This document shows positions 45,227-54,840 of a stretch of DNA of 64,000 nt, in pieces. The notes below the pieces were generated by a model that did not search any database, had not been told where the DNA came from, and worked only from the letters and a program-made list of their open reading frames with translations. A program made the position numbers and the translations under genes. Source of the DNA: CAIXSC01 sp046349935 (GTDB lineage Bacteria > Planctomycetota > Planctomycetia > Pirellulales > Pirellulaceae); assembly GCA_046349935.1 (NCBI GenBank), contig JAXMBK010000005.1, positions 620,001 to 684,000 on the forward strand, read 5' to 3'. Each line of letters opens with the position of its first letter. The stretch's first letter is position 1.

Positions 45227-46289
45227 GATCGCCGGCGCGACGCAGAAAGAGCTGGCTCGCCAGGTCAAATACCTGAAGGTCGAGAACGAAATCCTCCGCG
45301 GGAAGTTGCCAAAACGCATCACCATCACGCCGAAGGAAAAGAACCGGCTGGTGCGGTTCTCGCAGAAACTGGGAGGCAAGGTGCTGCGCCAACTGACGAC
45401 CATCGTGGCCCCCGACACGCTCCTGAAGTGGATTCGAGCCGAGAAGAAGGACGGCAAGAAGCAGCCGGTCAAACGTGGCCGCCGCCGCACCCCGGAACAG
45501 ATCCGTCGCTTGGTGCTGAAACTGGCTAAAGAGAACCAGTGGGGCTACACCCGCATTCTCGGCGAGCTCAAGAAACTCGGTGTCCGCTCGATCTCCAAGA
45601 ACACGGTCAAACGCATTCTTAAGGACGCCGGCTACGATCCGGGTCCGAAGCGGGGCGAAGGAACCTGGGATGAATTTCTGAAGCAGCACGCCGCGTCACT
45701 CTGGCAATGCGACTTTTTCTCCAAGCGCATCCTCACACTGAAGGGCATCCGCGAGGTGTTCGTCCTGGCGTTTCTGAACGTGAAAACGCGGCAAGTCATT
45801 CTCTCGCCGGCGACGCTCCATCCCAACGAAACGTGGGTAGTGGCACAGGCGGAATCGTTTGTGGAGCAAGCTCGCGGAAACGGACTGCCGATCACTTATG
45901 TGCAACGTGACCGGGACCGGAAGTTCACGAAGTCGTTCGATGCGAAATTGAAGAGCCTGCGAGTCAAGATGAAACCGGGCGCGTTCCGAGCGCCGAACAC
46001 AAACGCCTTCGTCGAGCGATTCATTCAATCCATCGGGCAGGAGTGCCTCGACCGATTCGTGATCTTTGGCGAACAGCACATGGACCACGTTTGCCAAGAA
46101 TACCTATCCCATTATCACGAGGATCGCCCCCACCAGTCGTTGGAGAATGAACCCATCACCACACCCAAGAAGCGCGGGCGACCAAAGACGAAGCGGGGCA
46201 ATGTCGAGCGAGAAATCGTTCCGCTCAACGAAGTTCGCTGCAAGCAACGACTCGGCGGGTTATTGAAAAGCTATGGACGCGCGGCGTAA
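45225..46289 (+). CDS. integrase-core (DDE) transposase, probably 5'-truncated
   Basis: A 354-aa rve-family transposase: ELARQVKYLKVENEILRGKL (leucine-zipper-like start), HTH with WGYTRILGELKKLGV, first Asp in LWQCDFFSK, second in YVQRDRDRKF, and Glu in NAFVERFIQS; DRPHQSLENEP closes the catalytic core. Relatives carry about 50 further N-terminal residues with a hydrophobic stretch. Here the sequence upstream of about 45228 is capsid DNA, so the true start seems lost and ATG 45225 lies on the junction. All three catalytic acids are present, but no terminal repeats were found. Confidence 0.75.
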   Translation: MIAGATQKELARQVKYLKVENEILRGKLPKRITITPKEKNRLVRFSQKLGGKVLRQLTTIVAPDTLLKWIRAEKKDGKKQPVKRGRRRTPEQIRRLVLKLAKENQWGYTRILGELKKLGVRSISKNTVKRILKDAGYDPGPKRGEGTWDEFLKQHAASLWQCDFFSKRILTLKGIREVFVLAFLNVKTRQVILSPATLHPNETWVVAQAESFVEQARGNGLPITYVQRDRDRKFTKSFDAKLKSLRVKMKPGAFRAPNTNAFVERFIQSIGQECLDRFVIFGEQHMDHVCQEYLSHYHEDRPHQSLENEPITTPKKRGRPKTKRGNVEREIVPLNEVRCKQRLGGLLKSYGRAA

Positions 46290-46507
46290 TCCCTACCTCG
46301 CTGCGTTTGTTCGCAACTCATCCCCCCAAAACACTCGTTTCAAGCAGTAGCTTTGCTTCGTTAACAACTGAAGTGTTACGGCACAAGGACTTCGCGACTA
46401 AACACTCGCGATTCCAAGACCGTTCGGTACATAAAATCGAAAAAGCCCTTCTTCGAATATCCAAATGGGCGAACAGTGAATGACGACGATTTCTCTTTAG
46501 TCGGTCC

Positions 46508-48796
46508 TCATTGTTCAGCCGTGCTTGCACCGGCACTTGCCCGATCTAATTTTCGCACGGGGCGATCCGCCTGGGGCAGGAATTCGATTTCTCCGGTGAC
46601 AACGTCGTAAACCGCGCCGATGATCGCGACTCGTCCCTCGTGGTGAAGGCGGCTGAGTGTCTGGCTTTGCCCGATCACCATCTCGGTGACGCGGGCGACA
46701 TTGCCGCGAGACACCGCGTTGATGAAGGTTTCCTTTTCGGCAGCCGACAACTGTTCTAGATGTTGGCAAGTGAGCGGGTCAACCGATTGCTGAATCGCGT
46801 GAATGATCGGTTCGAGGTGCTGGCAGCCGGTGGCCTGGGCCGCAGTTTCCGCTGAGCAGGCCAGTTCGACAGCTGCCGTTACGGCACCGCACCGAGTATG
46901 CCCCATAACAACAATCAACTTTGCCCCGGCAACCTCGCAGGCATACTCCATGCTGCCGAGAATATCGGGGTTGATGATATTTCCGGCAACTCTAATACTG
47001 AAACTGTCGCCGACGCCCAGGTCGAAAACAAGTTCGGTGGAAGTGCGGGAATCGATGCAACTGAGGATCACGGCCAGCGGGTGCTGGCCCGTGGATGTGG
47101 CACGGACTTGACGGCCTAGATCGCGCGTCAAACGTTGGCCGGTCCGAAACCTCTCATGGCCATCCTTGAGGATTTGCAGCACCTGCTGAGGTGTCAGCTC
47201 GCTCTGAAGGTCTCGCGTGGAATAGTCCACATACTGCACACGATCTAGTAGTTCATACTTGCTTCTGAAACCGATCAGACTCACTTTTACTCCGCGGGCG
47301 GGGGCGGTCTTCTCGTCGAAGTCGCGCAGGAGGTCCAGGACATCCGGATCGATATAATCGGTGTTCTGTGCGTTGAGCAGAACCTGACCGCCGGGCGGCA
47401 CCCCATCTAAAACCTTCCAGAGTGCGGCTCGGTTCAGAAAGCTGACCTGGTTGGCCAACTCGATGTGCAACACATCGCCGCCCAGATGTTTCTCCACGAA
47501 GCGGCGGATTGGGCGGCGCAGGTTACTGTTGAGGATGAAGCCCAGGCTCACCGCCAACCCGATCAGGACGCCGATCAGCAGATCGGTCAGGACGATGGCG
47601 GCCACTGTTAGCGCGAACGGCACGAACTGGTAGCGACCCTCCTTCCACATCTGCCGCACCAGATTCGGGCTGGCGAGTTTGACACCCGTGACCAGCAGAA
47701 TGGCTGCCAAGCTGGACAGTGGAATCCGGTTGAGCGCCGTCGGAATTAGAGCGACGCTGGCCAGAAGAATCGCACCGTGAACAATCGTCGCCAGCTTGGT
47801 TCTGCCGCCGGCGTTGACGTTAACCGAACTACGGACGATTGCCGCCGTGATGGGAATGCCGCCAAGCAATCCGGCTGCAATGTTGCCGATACCTTGGGCC
47901 AGCAATTCCCGGCTCGGGTGAGAGGTGCGTTGCTGTGGGTCAAGCTTGTCGATTGCCTCCAGGTTGAGTAGGGTCTCAAGGGAAGCGACGGCCGCTATGG
48001 TCAAGCTCGCCATATACAACGCGGGGTTGCGCCATTGTGAAAAGTCAGGCGTCTGCACGAATTCCAGGAGCCCGTACAGACTGTCGAATTTTGGCACCTG
48101 AACGAAGTTTTTTGACTCAAGTGACCAAGTTCCGCCGATCTGTTCGAACAGCAATCCCGCGCCAACCCCGAATAGCACAACAACCAGTGGTGTCGGTATC
48201 ACAAATTGTTTCAGCGGCTTAAAGCGTTCCCAGCAGAAGAGCAAGGCGAGCGAAACCAGACCAATCACAACCGCACTAGGGTGGATATGGTCGACCATGT
48301 GAAATAGTTCGCTGAACGTGTTCGCATGGTCATGCTGCAGGAACGCCATGTCCCCTTCGGGATCAGCACTGTGCCCGAGTAAGTGGGGAATCTGCTTCAG
48401 CACTAAAATGATGCCGATGGATGCCAGGAGTCCCTTGATGACGCTCGACGGGAAGAACGCGGCTAAAAATCCCAGGCGAGCCGCGCCTAGGGCGATTTGG
48501 ATGACTCCCGCCAATATCAGAGCCAATAAGAACGCCTCGAACGATCCCAGCGTTGCAATCTGTGTTGCGACGATCACCATGAGCGTGTTGCCGGGACCAC
48601 TGACGCTGACCTGTGAGCCGCTGATCGTTCCGACCAGGAGTCCGCCGATAATGCCAGCGATAATCCCAGAGAACAACGGCGCGCCCGACGCCAGCGCGAT
48701 GCCCAGACACAAGGGTAATGCTACGAGGAACACGACCAAACCGGCCGTGAGATCGCGAGACACCGTGGAAGATGAGGGGCTTGTGGCCGAATTCAT
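46508..48796 (-). CDS. SulP-family anion transporter fused to a beta carbonic anhydrase
   Basis: A 762-aa membrane protein. Residues ~15-425 are a SulP transporter with about 12 helices (LTAGLVVFLVALPLCLGIAL, VSGPGNTL). Residues ~440-520 look like a reduced STAS domain. Residues ~540-740 are a beta carbonic anhydrase with Zn ligands C580 and its CIDSR signature (D582, R584), and GHTRC (H633, C636). SulP members of this type can import bicarbonate; the fused enzyme would convert it with CO2 at the membrane. Last gene of the second metal/carbon operon, 107 bp after the P1B-4 ATPase gene. Mirror-image order to the fusion at 51445. Confidence 0.92.
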   Translation of the reverse strand: MNSATSPSSSTVSRDLTAGLVVFLVALPLCLGIALASGAPLFSGIIAGIIGGLLVGTISGSQVSVSGPGNTLMVIVATQIATLGSFEAFLLALILAGVIQIALGAARLGFLAAFFPSSVIKGLLASIGIILVLKQIPHLLGHSADPEGDMAFLQHDHANTFSELFHMVDHIHPSAVVIGLVSLALLFCWERFKPLKQFVIPTPLVVVLFGVGAGLLFEQIGGTWSLESKNFVQVPKFDSLYGLLEFVQTPDFSQWRNPALYMASLTIAAVASLETLLNLEAIDKLDPQQRTSHPSRELLAQGIGNIAAGLLGGIPITAAIVRSSVNVNAGGRTKLATIVHGAILLASVALIPTALNRIPLSSLAAILLVTGVKLASPNLVRQMWKEGRYQFVPFALTVAAIVLTDLLIGVLIGLAVSLGFILNSNLRRPIRRFVEKHLGGDVLHIELANQVSFLNRAALWKVLDGVPPGGQVLLNAQNTDYIDPDVLDLLRDFDEKTAPARGVKVSLIGFRSKYELLDRVQYVDYSTRDLQSELTPQQVLQILKDGHERFRTGQRLTRDLGRQVRATSTGQHPLAVILSCIDSRTSTELVFDLGVGDSFSIRVAGNIINPDILGSMEYACEVAGAKLIVVMGHTRCGAVTAAVELACSAETAAQATGCQHLEPIIHAIQQSVDPLTCQHLEQLSAAEKETFINAVSRGNVARVTEMVIGQSQTLSRLHHEGRVAIIGAVYDVVTGEIEFLPQADRPVRKLDRASAGASTAEQ

Positions 48797-48903
48797 GTAC
48801 GCTTTCCTATCCCGCCAATTGCCCGGGAAGATGTATTGTCGCCCTTTAGGCTTTGCTGTGTTGCTCGACGAAAATCAACAGGTTTAGGTCTTTGGTTCCA
48901 AAA

Positions 48904-51330
48904 TTACTTGGCTTGATACGACAAGAGCCGGAGGGCGTTGAAGACGACCAGCACCGTCGAACCTTCATGGAATAACACGGCAGCCCCCATCTGCATCCCC
49001 AACACCGTCGCGGGAATCAGGAAAGCCACCATGCCCAAGCTAAACCAGAGGTTCTGCCGGATGATGCGGCTCGTTTTTCGGCTGAGCCCGACAGCGAAGG
49101 GGAGGTGGTTCAAGTCGTCCGCCATGAGCGCCACGTCGGCTGTTTCCAACGCCACGTCGGAACCGGCTGCGCCCATCGCGATACCGACTGTGGCGCTAGC
49201 CATCGCGGGGGCATCGTTAACGCCATCGCCGACCATTGCCACGCCGTCTTCTTGACTGAGCTTCTTAATCGCCTTGACCTTATCGTCCGGCATCAGGTCG
49301 CCCAAGGCTTCATTGATGCCAACTTGTTGGGCCACTGCATCGGCAACCTGTTGGTTGTCGCCGGAAAGCATGATCATTCGCTTGATGCCGAGCGCCTTTA
49401 GCCGACCGACAACCACCTTCGCGGCGTCACGGGGCGTGTCCATCAGGCCTAGCACGCCCAGGTAGGTATCTCCCTGCCGAACGATCATCGTCGTGCGCCC
49501 GCCTGCCTTCAGGTCTTCCGTAGACTTGCGAAGTTCGTCCGGTATGGGAGGCCCTTCAATTTCGCCGAACAAGCGATCTTTGCCGATATAAACTGACGTA
49601 CCTTCGACCGTCGCTTTGACGCCGCAGCCGGTAATGCTTTGCACGTTATTGGCCTGCAAGTTTGAATCGCCCTTCAGACGTTCTTTGCCGCCCTGGACGA
49701 CAGCCGCGGCCAGAGGGTGATCGCTAAGCTTCTCCACGGCAATGGCCACGCGCAACAACTCCTCCTCGGAACGTCCACTTGCCGGGATGGCGTCGGTTAA
49801 CCTCGGCTTTCCCTCAGTCAATGTGCCAGTCTTATCGAAAGCAATAGCGCCGAGACGTCCCAAGTTCTCCAGCGGCCCGCCTCCTTTTACGAGCACACCG
49901 CCTCGCGCCGCGCGGGCTACGCCGCTCAAGACCGCGCTTGGAGTCGAGATGGCCAGGGCGCAGGGGCTAGCTGCTACCAGCACCGCCATCGCCCGGTAGA
50001 ACGAATCGCGGAAGGGTTCATCAATGACAGCCCAAGCGAAGAGCAACAGCACAACGAAGGCGAGTACCGCGGGGACAAAGATTCGCTCGAACTTGTCGGT
50101 GAATCGTTGCGTCGGCGACTTCTGCGTCTCCGCCTCGCTGACCATTTTCACGACGCGGGCCAAGGTGGATTCGCTTGATAGTTTGGTGACTTGAATCTCC
50201 AGAGCGCCGCCGCCATTGATCGTGCCGGCAAACGTGCGATGTTCGGGTCCGAGCCGATCCGGTTTTGCGGCCGCCTGCTGGGGATCATTAACGGTCCGCT
50301 TGTCTACGGGCACGCTTTCGCCGGTGATCGGGGCCTGGTTGACGCTACTTTCGCCCTTGAGCACGAAGCCGTCAGCGGGAATCCGCTCGTTCGGCTTGAC
50401 GATCACGATGTCGCCCAGGCGAAGCTGCTCGACCGGAAGGTCCGCCATCTGGCCGTCGCGCCGGACCAGAGCGTTTTGCGGAGCAAGTTCGGCAAGCGCT
50501 TCAATCGCCCGCTTGGCACGTCCCATCGCATAGGTTTCCAGCCCGTGCCCGAGGCTGAACAGAAACAGCAGCAGAGCACCTTCGGCCCATTCTCCAAGCG
50601 TGGCAGCGCCTATGGCCGCTACCAGCATCAGAAGATCAATGTCCAGCCGGAAAGCCCGGATGTTCTCGAACGCCTCGCGGAAGGTAAAGAAACCCCCGAA
50701 AAAATACGCCGCCAAATACAGACTCCAGGGGAACCACGGCGAAGCAGAAAGCAATCCGGAGGTAATCCATCCGGCGAGCAGCAGCCCGCCGCAGATCGCC
50801 GCAAATAGGAGTTCCGTGCGTTCTCCGAAGAGGCCACCGTGTTGGTGGCCACCGGTTTCACTGGCTGGCGCTCTTGGAATCGAATTCTCAATGTTGAGCA
50901 CGCCGATCTTTTGCAACTCAGAGTGGATAGCCTTCACATCAACGGCCTGTCGATCAAACTCGATCCGCACGGCACCTGCCGGCGACACCGCAGCTTCCAG
51001 CACACCGTTGATCCGGCTGGCTTGCGATTCCACGGAGCGGGCTTGGCGGGCGTGCATCGGCTCCGCCTTGAGCAGCAAGTGGCCGAAGCGTTGTTCAAGC
51101 TCGGCACCGGCTCGGATTGCTAGTTCTCGGACCTCACCCATCGACAGCAGCTGGGGATCGAAATGAATGCAAAATTGCGCTGGCTCTTTTTCGTTGGCTT
51201 CCCGAAGATGGGCGGATTCGATGCCTTCCTTCGACTCCAGCAAGTCGGCCAGGCGCTGGACGCAGGCGTCGCGTGTGTCTGGGACCGCAGGCAGAACCAG
51301 ATTGATTTCAATTCGAGTCTTCTCGCTCAT
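48904..51330 (-). CDS. P1B-4-type heavy-metal ATPase (SPC/HEGST)
   Basis: An 808-aa metal-transporting P-type ATPase. The N-terminal ~150 residues hold two domains without CxxC. The motor has TGESVPVDK, DKTGTLTEG (499 on), GDGVNDAPAM. The transmembrane metal site has SPC (455-457), not CPC, and HEGST at 788-792 in the last helix pair, the signature of the P1B-4 group (Co2+, Zn2+, Fe2+ or Cd2+ exporters such as CoaT, CtpD and PfeT). A histidine-rich piece (GGHQHGG) precedes the first helix. It sits between two carbonic anhydrase-SulP fusion genes on the same strand, with 114 and 107 bp spacers. Confidence 0.92.
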   Translation of the reverse strand: MSEKTRIEINLVLPAVPDTRDACVQRLADLLESKEGIESAHLREANEKEPAQFCIHFDPQLLSMGEVRELAIRAGAELEQRFGHLLLKAEPMHARQARSVESQASRINGVLEAAVSPAGAVRIEFDRQAVDVKAIHSELQKIGVLNIENSIPRAPASETGGHQHGGLFGERTELLFAAICGGLLLAGWITSGLLSASPWFPWSLYLAAYFFGGFFTFREAFENIRAFRLDIDLLMLVAAIGAATLGEWAEGALLLFLFSLGHGLETYAMGRAKRAIEALAELAPQNALVRRDGQMADLPVEQLRLGDIVIVKPNERIPADGFVLKGESSVNQAPITGESVPVDKRTVNDPQQAAAKPDRLGPEHRTFAGTINGGGALEIQVTKLSSESTLARVVKMVSEAETQKSPTQRFTDKFERIFVPAVLAFVVLLLFAWAVIDEPFRDSFYRAMAVLVAASPCALAISTPSAVLSGVARAARGGVLVKGGGPLENLGRLGAIAFDKTGTLTEGKPRLTDAIPASGRSEEELLRVAIAVEKLSDHPLAAAVVQGGKERLKGDSNLQANNVQSITGCGVKATVEGTSVYIGKDRLFGEIEGPPIPDELRKSTEDLKAGGRTTMIVRQGDTYLGVLGLMDTPRDAAKVVVGRLKALGIKRMIMLSGDNQQVADAVAQQVGINEALGDLMPDDKVKAIKKLSQEDGVAMVGDGVNDAPAMASATVGIAMGAAGSDVALETADVALMADDLNHLPFAVGLSRKTSRIIRQNLWFSLGMVAFLIPATVLGMQMGAAVLFHEGSTVLVVFNALRLLSYQAK

Positions 51331-51444
51331 TCCGATCTCCGATCCGTTCGTCGTCTAGCTGAATTGTTGGAGTTGTGCGCGGCCACTCCGCAAAGACCTG
51401 GAAGCCCAGTACGCCACAGTATGACCACTACCTCAATCATTAAG

Positions 51445-53736
51445 TTACGCGGCTCGACGGCGCTCCCGGCAACCACCGCATTCACTGGCGATATCCGCCC
51501 GGACTTCCCTGATCCGCTGTGGGCGCGGTCGAGCAGTGTGGAAACGCGCGCGAAGTGTATCCCAATTCAGGATGAGCTCCCCTCCGGTCGCCTCGTGCTG
51601 CTTCTCCCATTTCATCAGCAGCGTTAGGCAGGTGTGGTCGATGTAGCTCAGGCCCTTAAAATCGACGTGAAGGATTGTTCCCGGTGAAATGCTTTCCAGT
51701 GCGGATGCGAGTTGCGGCAGGCGCAGGAACGTCGCTGCACCCTCAAGCACCAGCGTTACCTGGCCAGTCGCCTCGTTGCCGCGATGCTGGATGCGTAGTC
51801 GAGAAAACGTGTAGACGAGGTTGGCGACTGAAAGGCCGACGCCAAGCATCACCCCCGTGAGCAAGTCCACCGCTACGACGGTGACGGCAACGGCAATACA
51901 GATCAGTCCTTCGCTCCGGCTTTCCTTCCAAAGCGCGCGAATTGCCGGGAATTGAATCAATCGAAATCCGGTCAGGACGAGTGTCGCCGCAAGTGCTGCA
52001 ATGGGGATTAATCTCAGAAGGCCTGGCATCAGCAGTACGATTGCGAGCATCCAGACGCCGTGGAAGACCGATGCCCAGCGGGTTTTCGCCCCAGCCTCAA
52101 GGTTGGCAGAAGTCCGCACGATCACTCCCGCCATCGGCAGTGCGCCAATCACACCGCAGAGGGCATTACCGAGCCCCTGCGCGGCAAGTTCACGGTCGTA
52201 GCGGGTTCTGGGGCCCGTATGCATCCCATCCACGGCAGATGCCGTGAGGAGAGACTCGGCGCTCGCCAAAACCGCGACTGTAAATGCCATCTGCCAGACC
52301 GTCGAGTTTCCCAACAGCGCAGGCAGAGAATTCAAGTCGATCAGCTTGAAGCCTGAGGCGAGACTGTCGAACTCCACCCGCTGAATCGGCAGGTTCAACA
52401 GCGTCGCGGCGGCAGTTGCGATGACAATGGCGGCCAGAACCGACGGGATGGCGTGAAGTCGCTTCGGTACTACCTTTTTCCACAGCAATAGCACGCTGAG
52501 CGTTAGCAGACCGATCAGTGCAGCGGGGAGATGGCCTTCGTGCCCTGGATGACCGTCGAAGATGTCCACCAATGCGCGCGGCATACCGAGATAATTGGCC
52601 AACGGGCTGCGAACCGGGAGGTCATCGACGGTTACGTGAAACTGCTGAGCCAACAGGACGGCACCGATCCCGGCCAGCATCCCCAGGATGACAGCCGGTG
52701 AGACCGCTCGAAACCACTGTCCCAGTCGCAGCAACCCTGCGGCGAATTGGATGAGTCCCGCGAGAAACACAATCAGTCCCAGCGAAGCGAATCCCAGCTT
52801 CTCCTGAACGCCAAGGAGAACGATGATCAAGCCGGCTGTCGGCCCGCTCACCTGTAACGGACCACCGCCAAGCAATCCCACCACCACGCCGCCGATGACT
52901 GCAGTGATGATGCCGGCGGCCGTGGGTACACCAGATGCTTTAGCGATGGCAACGCACAGCGGCAGCGCCACGGCGAAGACGACCAGCGATGCCGGAATGT
53001 CGCTCTTAATGGCATCGAACCATGCCGGAGCGACAGACGCCTGCGCAGGCTGGGGAAACGCGATTATTGCGGGTTCCGCAGAAGGATGAATAGTATCCGG
53101 CAACAGGGCGTGGACGACAGGCATGTCCAGCAGTGGAGTAAAGGCGTTGGACATCGGGTCAAACGCCAGCACTTCGCTGGTTTCAAACCTTAACACCCAC
53201 GCATGTAAGCGTACGGTCCCGGCGGCGAGCGCGTCGGCCACCACGGGGTGCTCGGTCAAGTTGTTGATCTGGGCCAACACGTTCCGTTCGACCGCCTTGT
53301 CCCAAAGCGCCTCACCTTGCAGGTCGGGGTGTTCCTTCTCGATGGCCGCCTTGGTTTCAGACGCGCAAGCCAGCCACTCCCTTGTCTTAGGCAACTCGCC
53401 GCCTTCTTCCGGGTGAAGAATTGCCCGCACCGCGCCGCAGCGGTAGTGGCCGCAAATGATGATATCGGTCACGCGAAGAGCACTGATGGCGTACTCAATC
53501 GTTGCCGCTTCCCCGCTTGGTGCATGTGGCGGTGGGACGAGATTGCCTGCGTTGCGTGAGACGAACAGGTCGCCGGGATCGGCCTGCATCAGCGTCTCAG
53601 GCAGGACGCGCGAGTCGGAGCAGGTGATGAGCATGGCCGTCGGGCGCTGGCCGTGGACGGAACGCTCGAAAAGCTCCTGCCGTTCCCACAGAACATGTTC
53701 CTGAAAGTGTTTCAATCCCTCGATAAGCTTCTTCAC
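51445..53736 (-). CDS. beta carbonic anhydrase fused to a SulP anion transporter and STAS domain
   Basis: A 763-aa protein in the order enzyme-transporter-regulator. Residues 1-215 are a beta carbonic anhydrase with ITCSDSR (C39, D41, R43) and ICGHYRCGA (H97, C100). SulP runs from about 245 to 640 (ASLVVFAVALPLCVAIAKAS, VSGPTAGLII). A STAS domain closes it (TILHVDFKGLSYIDHTCLTLL). The likely role is bicarbonate or sulfate uptake tied to CO2/bicarbonate interconversion. Start ATG 53736 (MKKLIEGLKHFQ, typical of beta enzymes) has GGGAGGT upstream, a good ribosome site. Second gene of the operon headed by a Cys-rich secreted protein. Confidence 0.93.
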   Translation of the reverse strand: MKKLIEGLKHFQEHVLWERQELFERSVHGQRPTAMLITCSDSRVLPETLMQADPGDLFVSRNAGNLVPPPHAPSGEAATIEYAISALRVTDIIICGHYRCGAVRAILHPEEGGELPKTREWLACASETKAAIEKEHPDLQGEALWDKAVERNVLAQINNLTEHPVVADALAAGTVRLHAWVLRFETSEVLAFDPMSNAFTPLLDMPVVHALLPDTIHPSAEPAIIAFPQPAQASVAPAWFDAIKSDIPASLVVFAVALPLCVAIAKASGVPTAAGIITAVIGGVVVGLLGGGPLQVSGPTAGLIIVLLGVQEKLGFASLGLIVFLAGLIQFAAGLLRLGQWFRAVSPAVILGMLAGIGAVLLAQQFHVTVDDLPVRSPLANYLGMPRALVDIFDGHPGHEGHLPAALIGLLTLSVLLLWKKVVPKRLHAIPSVLAAIVIATAAATLLNLPIQRVEFDSLASGFKLIDLNSLPALLGNSTVWQMAFTVAVLASAESLLTASAVDGMHTGPRTRYDRELAAQGLGNALCGVIGALPMAGVIVRTSANLEAGAKTRWASVFHGVWMLAIVLLMPGLLRLIPIAALAATLVLTGFRLIQFPAIRALWKESRSEGLICIAVAVTVVAVDLLTGVMLGVGLSVANLVYTFSRLRIQHRGNEATGQVTLVLEGAATFLRLPQLASALESISPGTILHVDFKGLSYIDHTCLTLLMKWEKQHEATGGELILNWDTLRARFHTARPRPQRIREVRADIASECGGCRERRRAA

Positions 53737-53851
53737 ATGAACCTCCCACTCAAAAAACTGGATCGTGGCAAGACGCGGCAGAAATATGTCGAGCGAGGAT
53801 GATCAGGCGGATCATCAACTCAGAACGACAACGCCGAAGAGAGAGGCCGCG

Positions 53852-54349
53852 TTAGCAGCGAATGATGACCGTGGAGATGACGGCCAGCGCGAAATCGGGA
53901 ATTGCTGAATTGACCCAGCGATGGAGGCTGGACGGAGGCGCGGGCAGGCACGCAAGGCCAATGCTTGACGGTTGAGCAACAAGTAAAGACAGTCGCTCAA
54001 CATCCACCGTGATCGAAGCCCGAGCAGCCCTCGTCGGCTGGTCGGACGACGTCATGATCGGGATATGGGTGCAATCGCACGATTCCTCGGCAGCGAGCGT
54101 CTCGATAGCCTGCTGAAAACGTCGATTGTTTCCGTGCGTGCCACACGGCAATCCATCACGCTGCCCAATGCTGTCGTTGCTGTCTGCACAGCAGTCGGCT
54201 CCGCAGGTCACGTCGCACGAAGTGCAGGAATCGCGTCCCGCATCGATGCGGTATGAGCCGTCACTGCCGATGCACAGATAGACCGAATCGCCACTCCCAG
54301 CCAGGAGTTGCGTCGTCATCAGCATCAGGATGAGCAACGACTTTGCCAT
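53852..54349 (-). CDS. Cys-rich secreted protein, paralogue of the one at 43.3 kb
   Basis: A 165-aa protein with signal peptide (SLLILMLMTTQLLAG), VYLCIGSDGSYR, cysteine groups SCTSCDVTCGADCC, LPCGTHG and ESCDCTHIPI, and a hydrophobic end AVISTVIIRC. Same length and landmarks as 43311-43808 with different central spacing of cysteines. Heads the carbonic anhydrase-SulP/P1B-4 operon. ATG 54349 was chosen because the signal peptide begins there; the longer frame from 54397 adds 16 residues. Upstream, at 54409-54432, is an A/T-rich stretch (TATAACAAATATCGCG) that may hold the promoter or a metal-responsive operator. Confidence 0.7.
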   Translation of the reverse strand: MAKSLLILMLMTTQLLAGSGDSVYLCIGSDGSYRIDAGRDSCTSCDVTCGADCCADSNDSIGQRDGLPCGTHGNNRRFQQAIETLAAEESCDCTHIPIMTSSDQPTRAARASITVDVERLSLLVAQPSSIGLACLPAPPSSLHRWVNSAIPDFALAVISTVIIRC

Positions 54350-54502
54350 GAAAACACCTTGACCCAGAATCCACCACAACGTGGATATTATCGGCAATGC
54401 TTGAATCCGAGTATAACAAATATCGCGTATTTTCCGGTTCTGCGGTTCGCCGATCCGTTAATTCAGATACTGTGACGTTCAGTCAGGAGATCGTTAACGG
54501 GG

Positions 54503-54799
54503 GTGGTCGTCGCAGCCTGCATTTCCGGTTTGGCCGGCATGGCATTCGTCAGTGTGATGATCGAGCTCGGCACTTGGCTGTTAGCGCAGACGCCTGATGC
54601 ACTCCGAGGGCGAATAAGCGGCGTTCAGCAATTCTGCTTCCGTGTCGCCCAGCCATCGGGCGGTTTCGCCGCAGCCATGTTGGCAAGCAACTTCGGAGTC
54701 CAAACAGCGTTTGTTTCATTTGGAATATTGCTTGCCCTCGGAGGGGCGTCCGCGGCGTGGTTGTCGCTGTCAGCGGCGAGAGCGGCCCGAGCGGAATAA
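54503..54799 (+). pseudogene. MFS transporter C-terminal fragment
   Basis: About 98 codons that match the last membrane helices of a major facilitator permease (LRGRISGVQQFCFRVAQPSG then NFGVQTAFVSFGILLALGG). A complete MFS protein has around 400 residues; nothing of the rest is upstream, where the Cys-rich gene begins in the other direction. A relic at the border between the metal operon and the prophage. Confidence 0.6.
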
Positions 54800-54840
54800 C
54801 AACCGTTCGTGAATAAGCTCAAGGGGTGTTGCTTGTGTCG

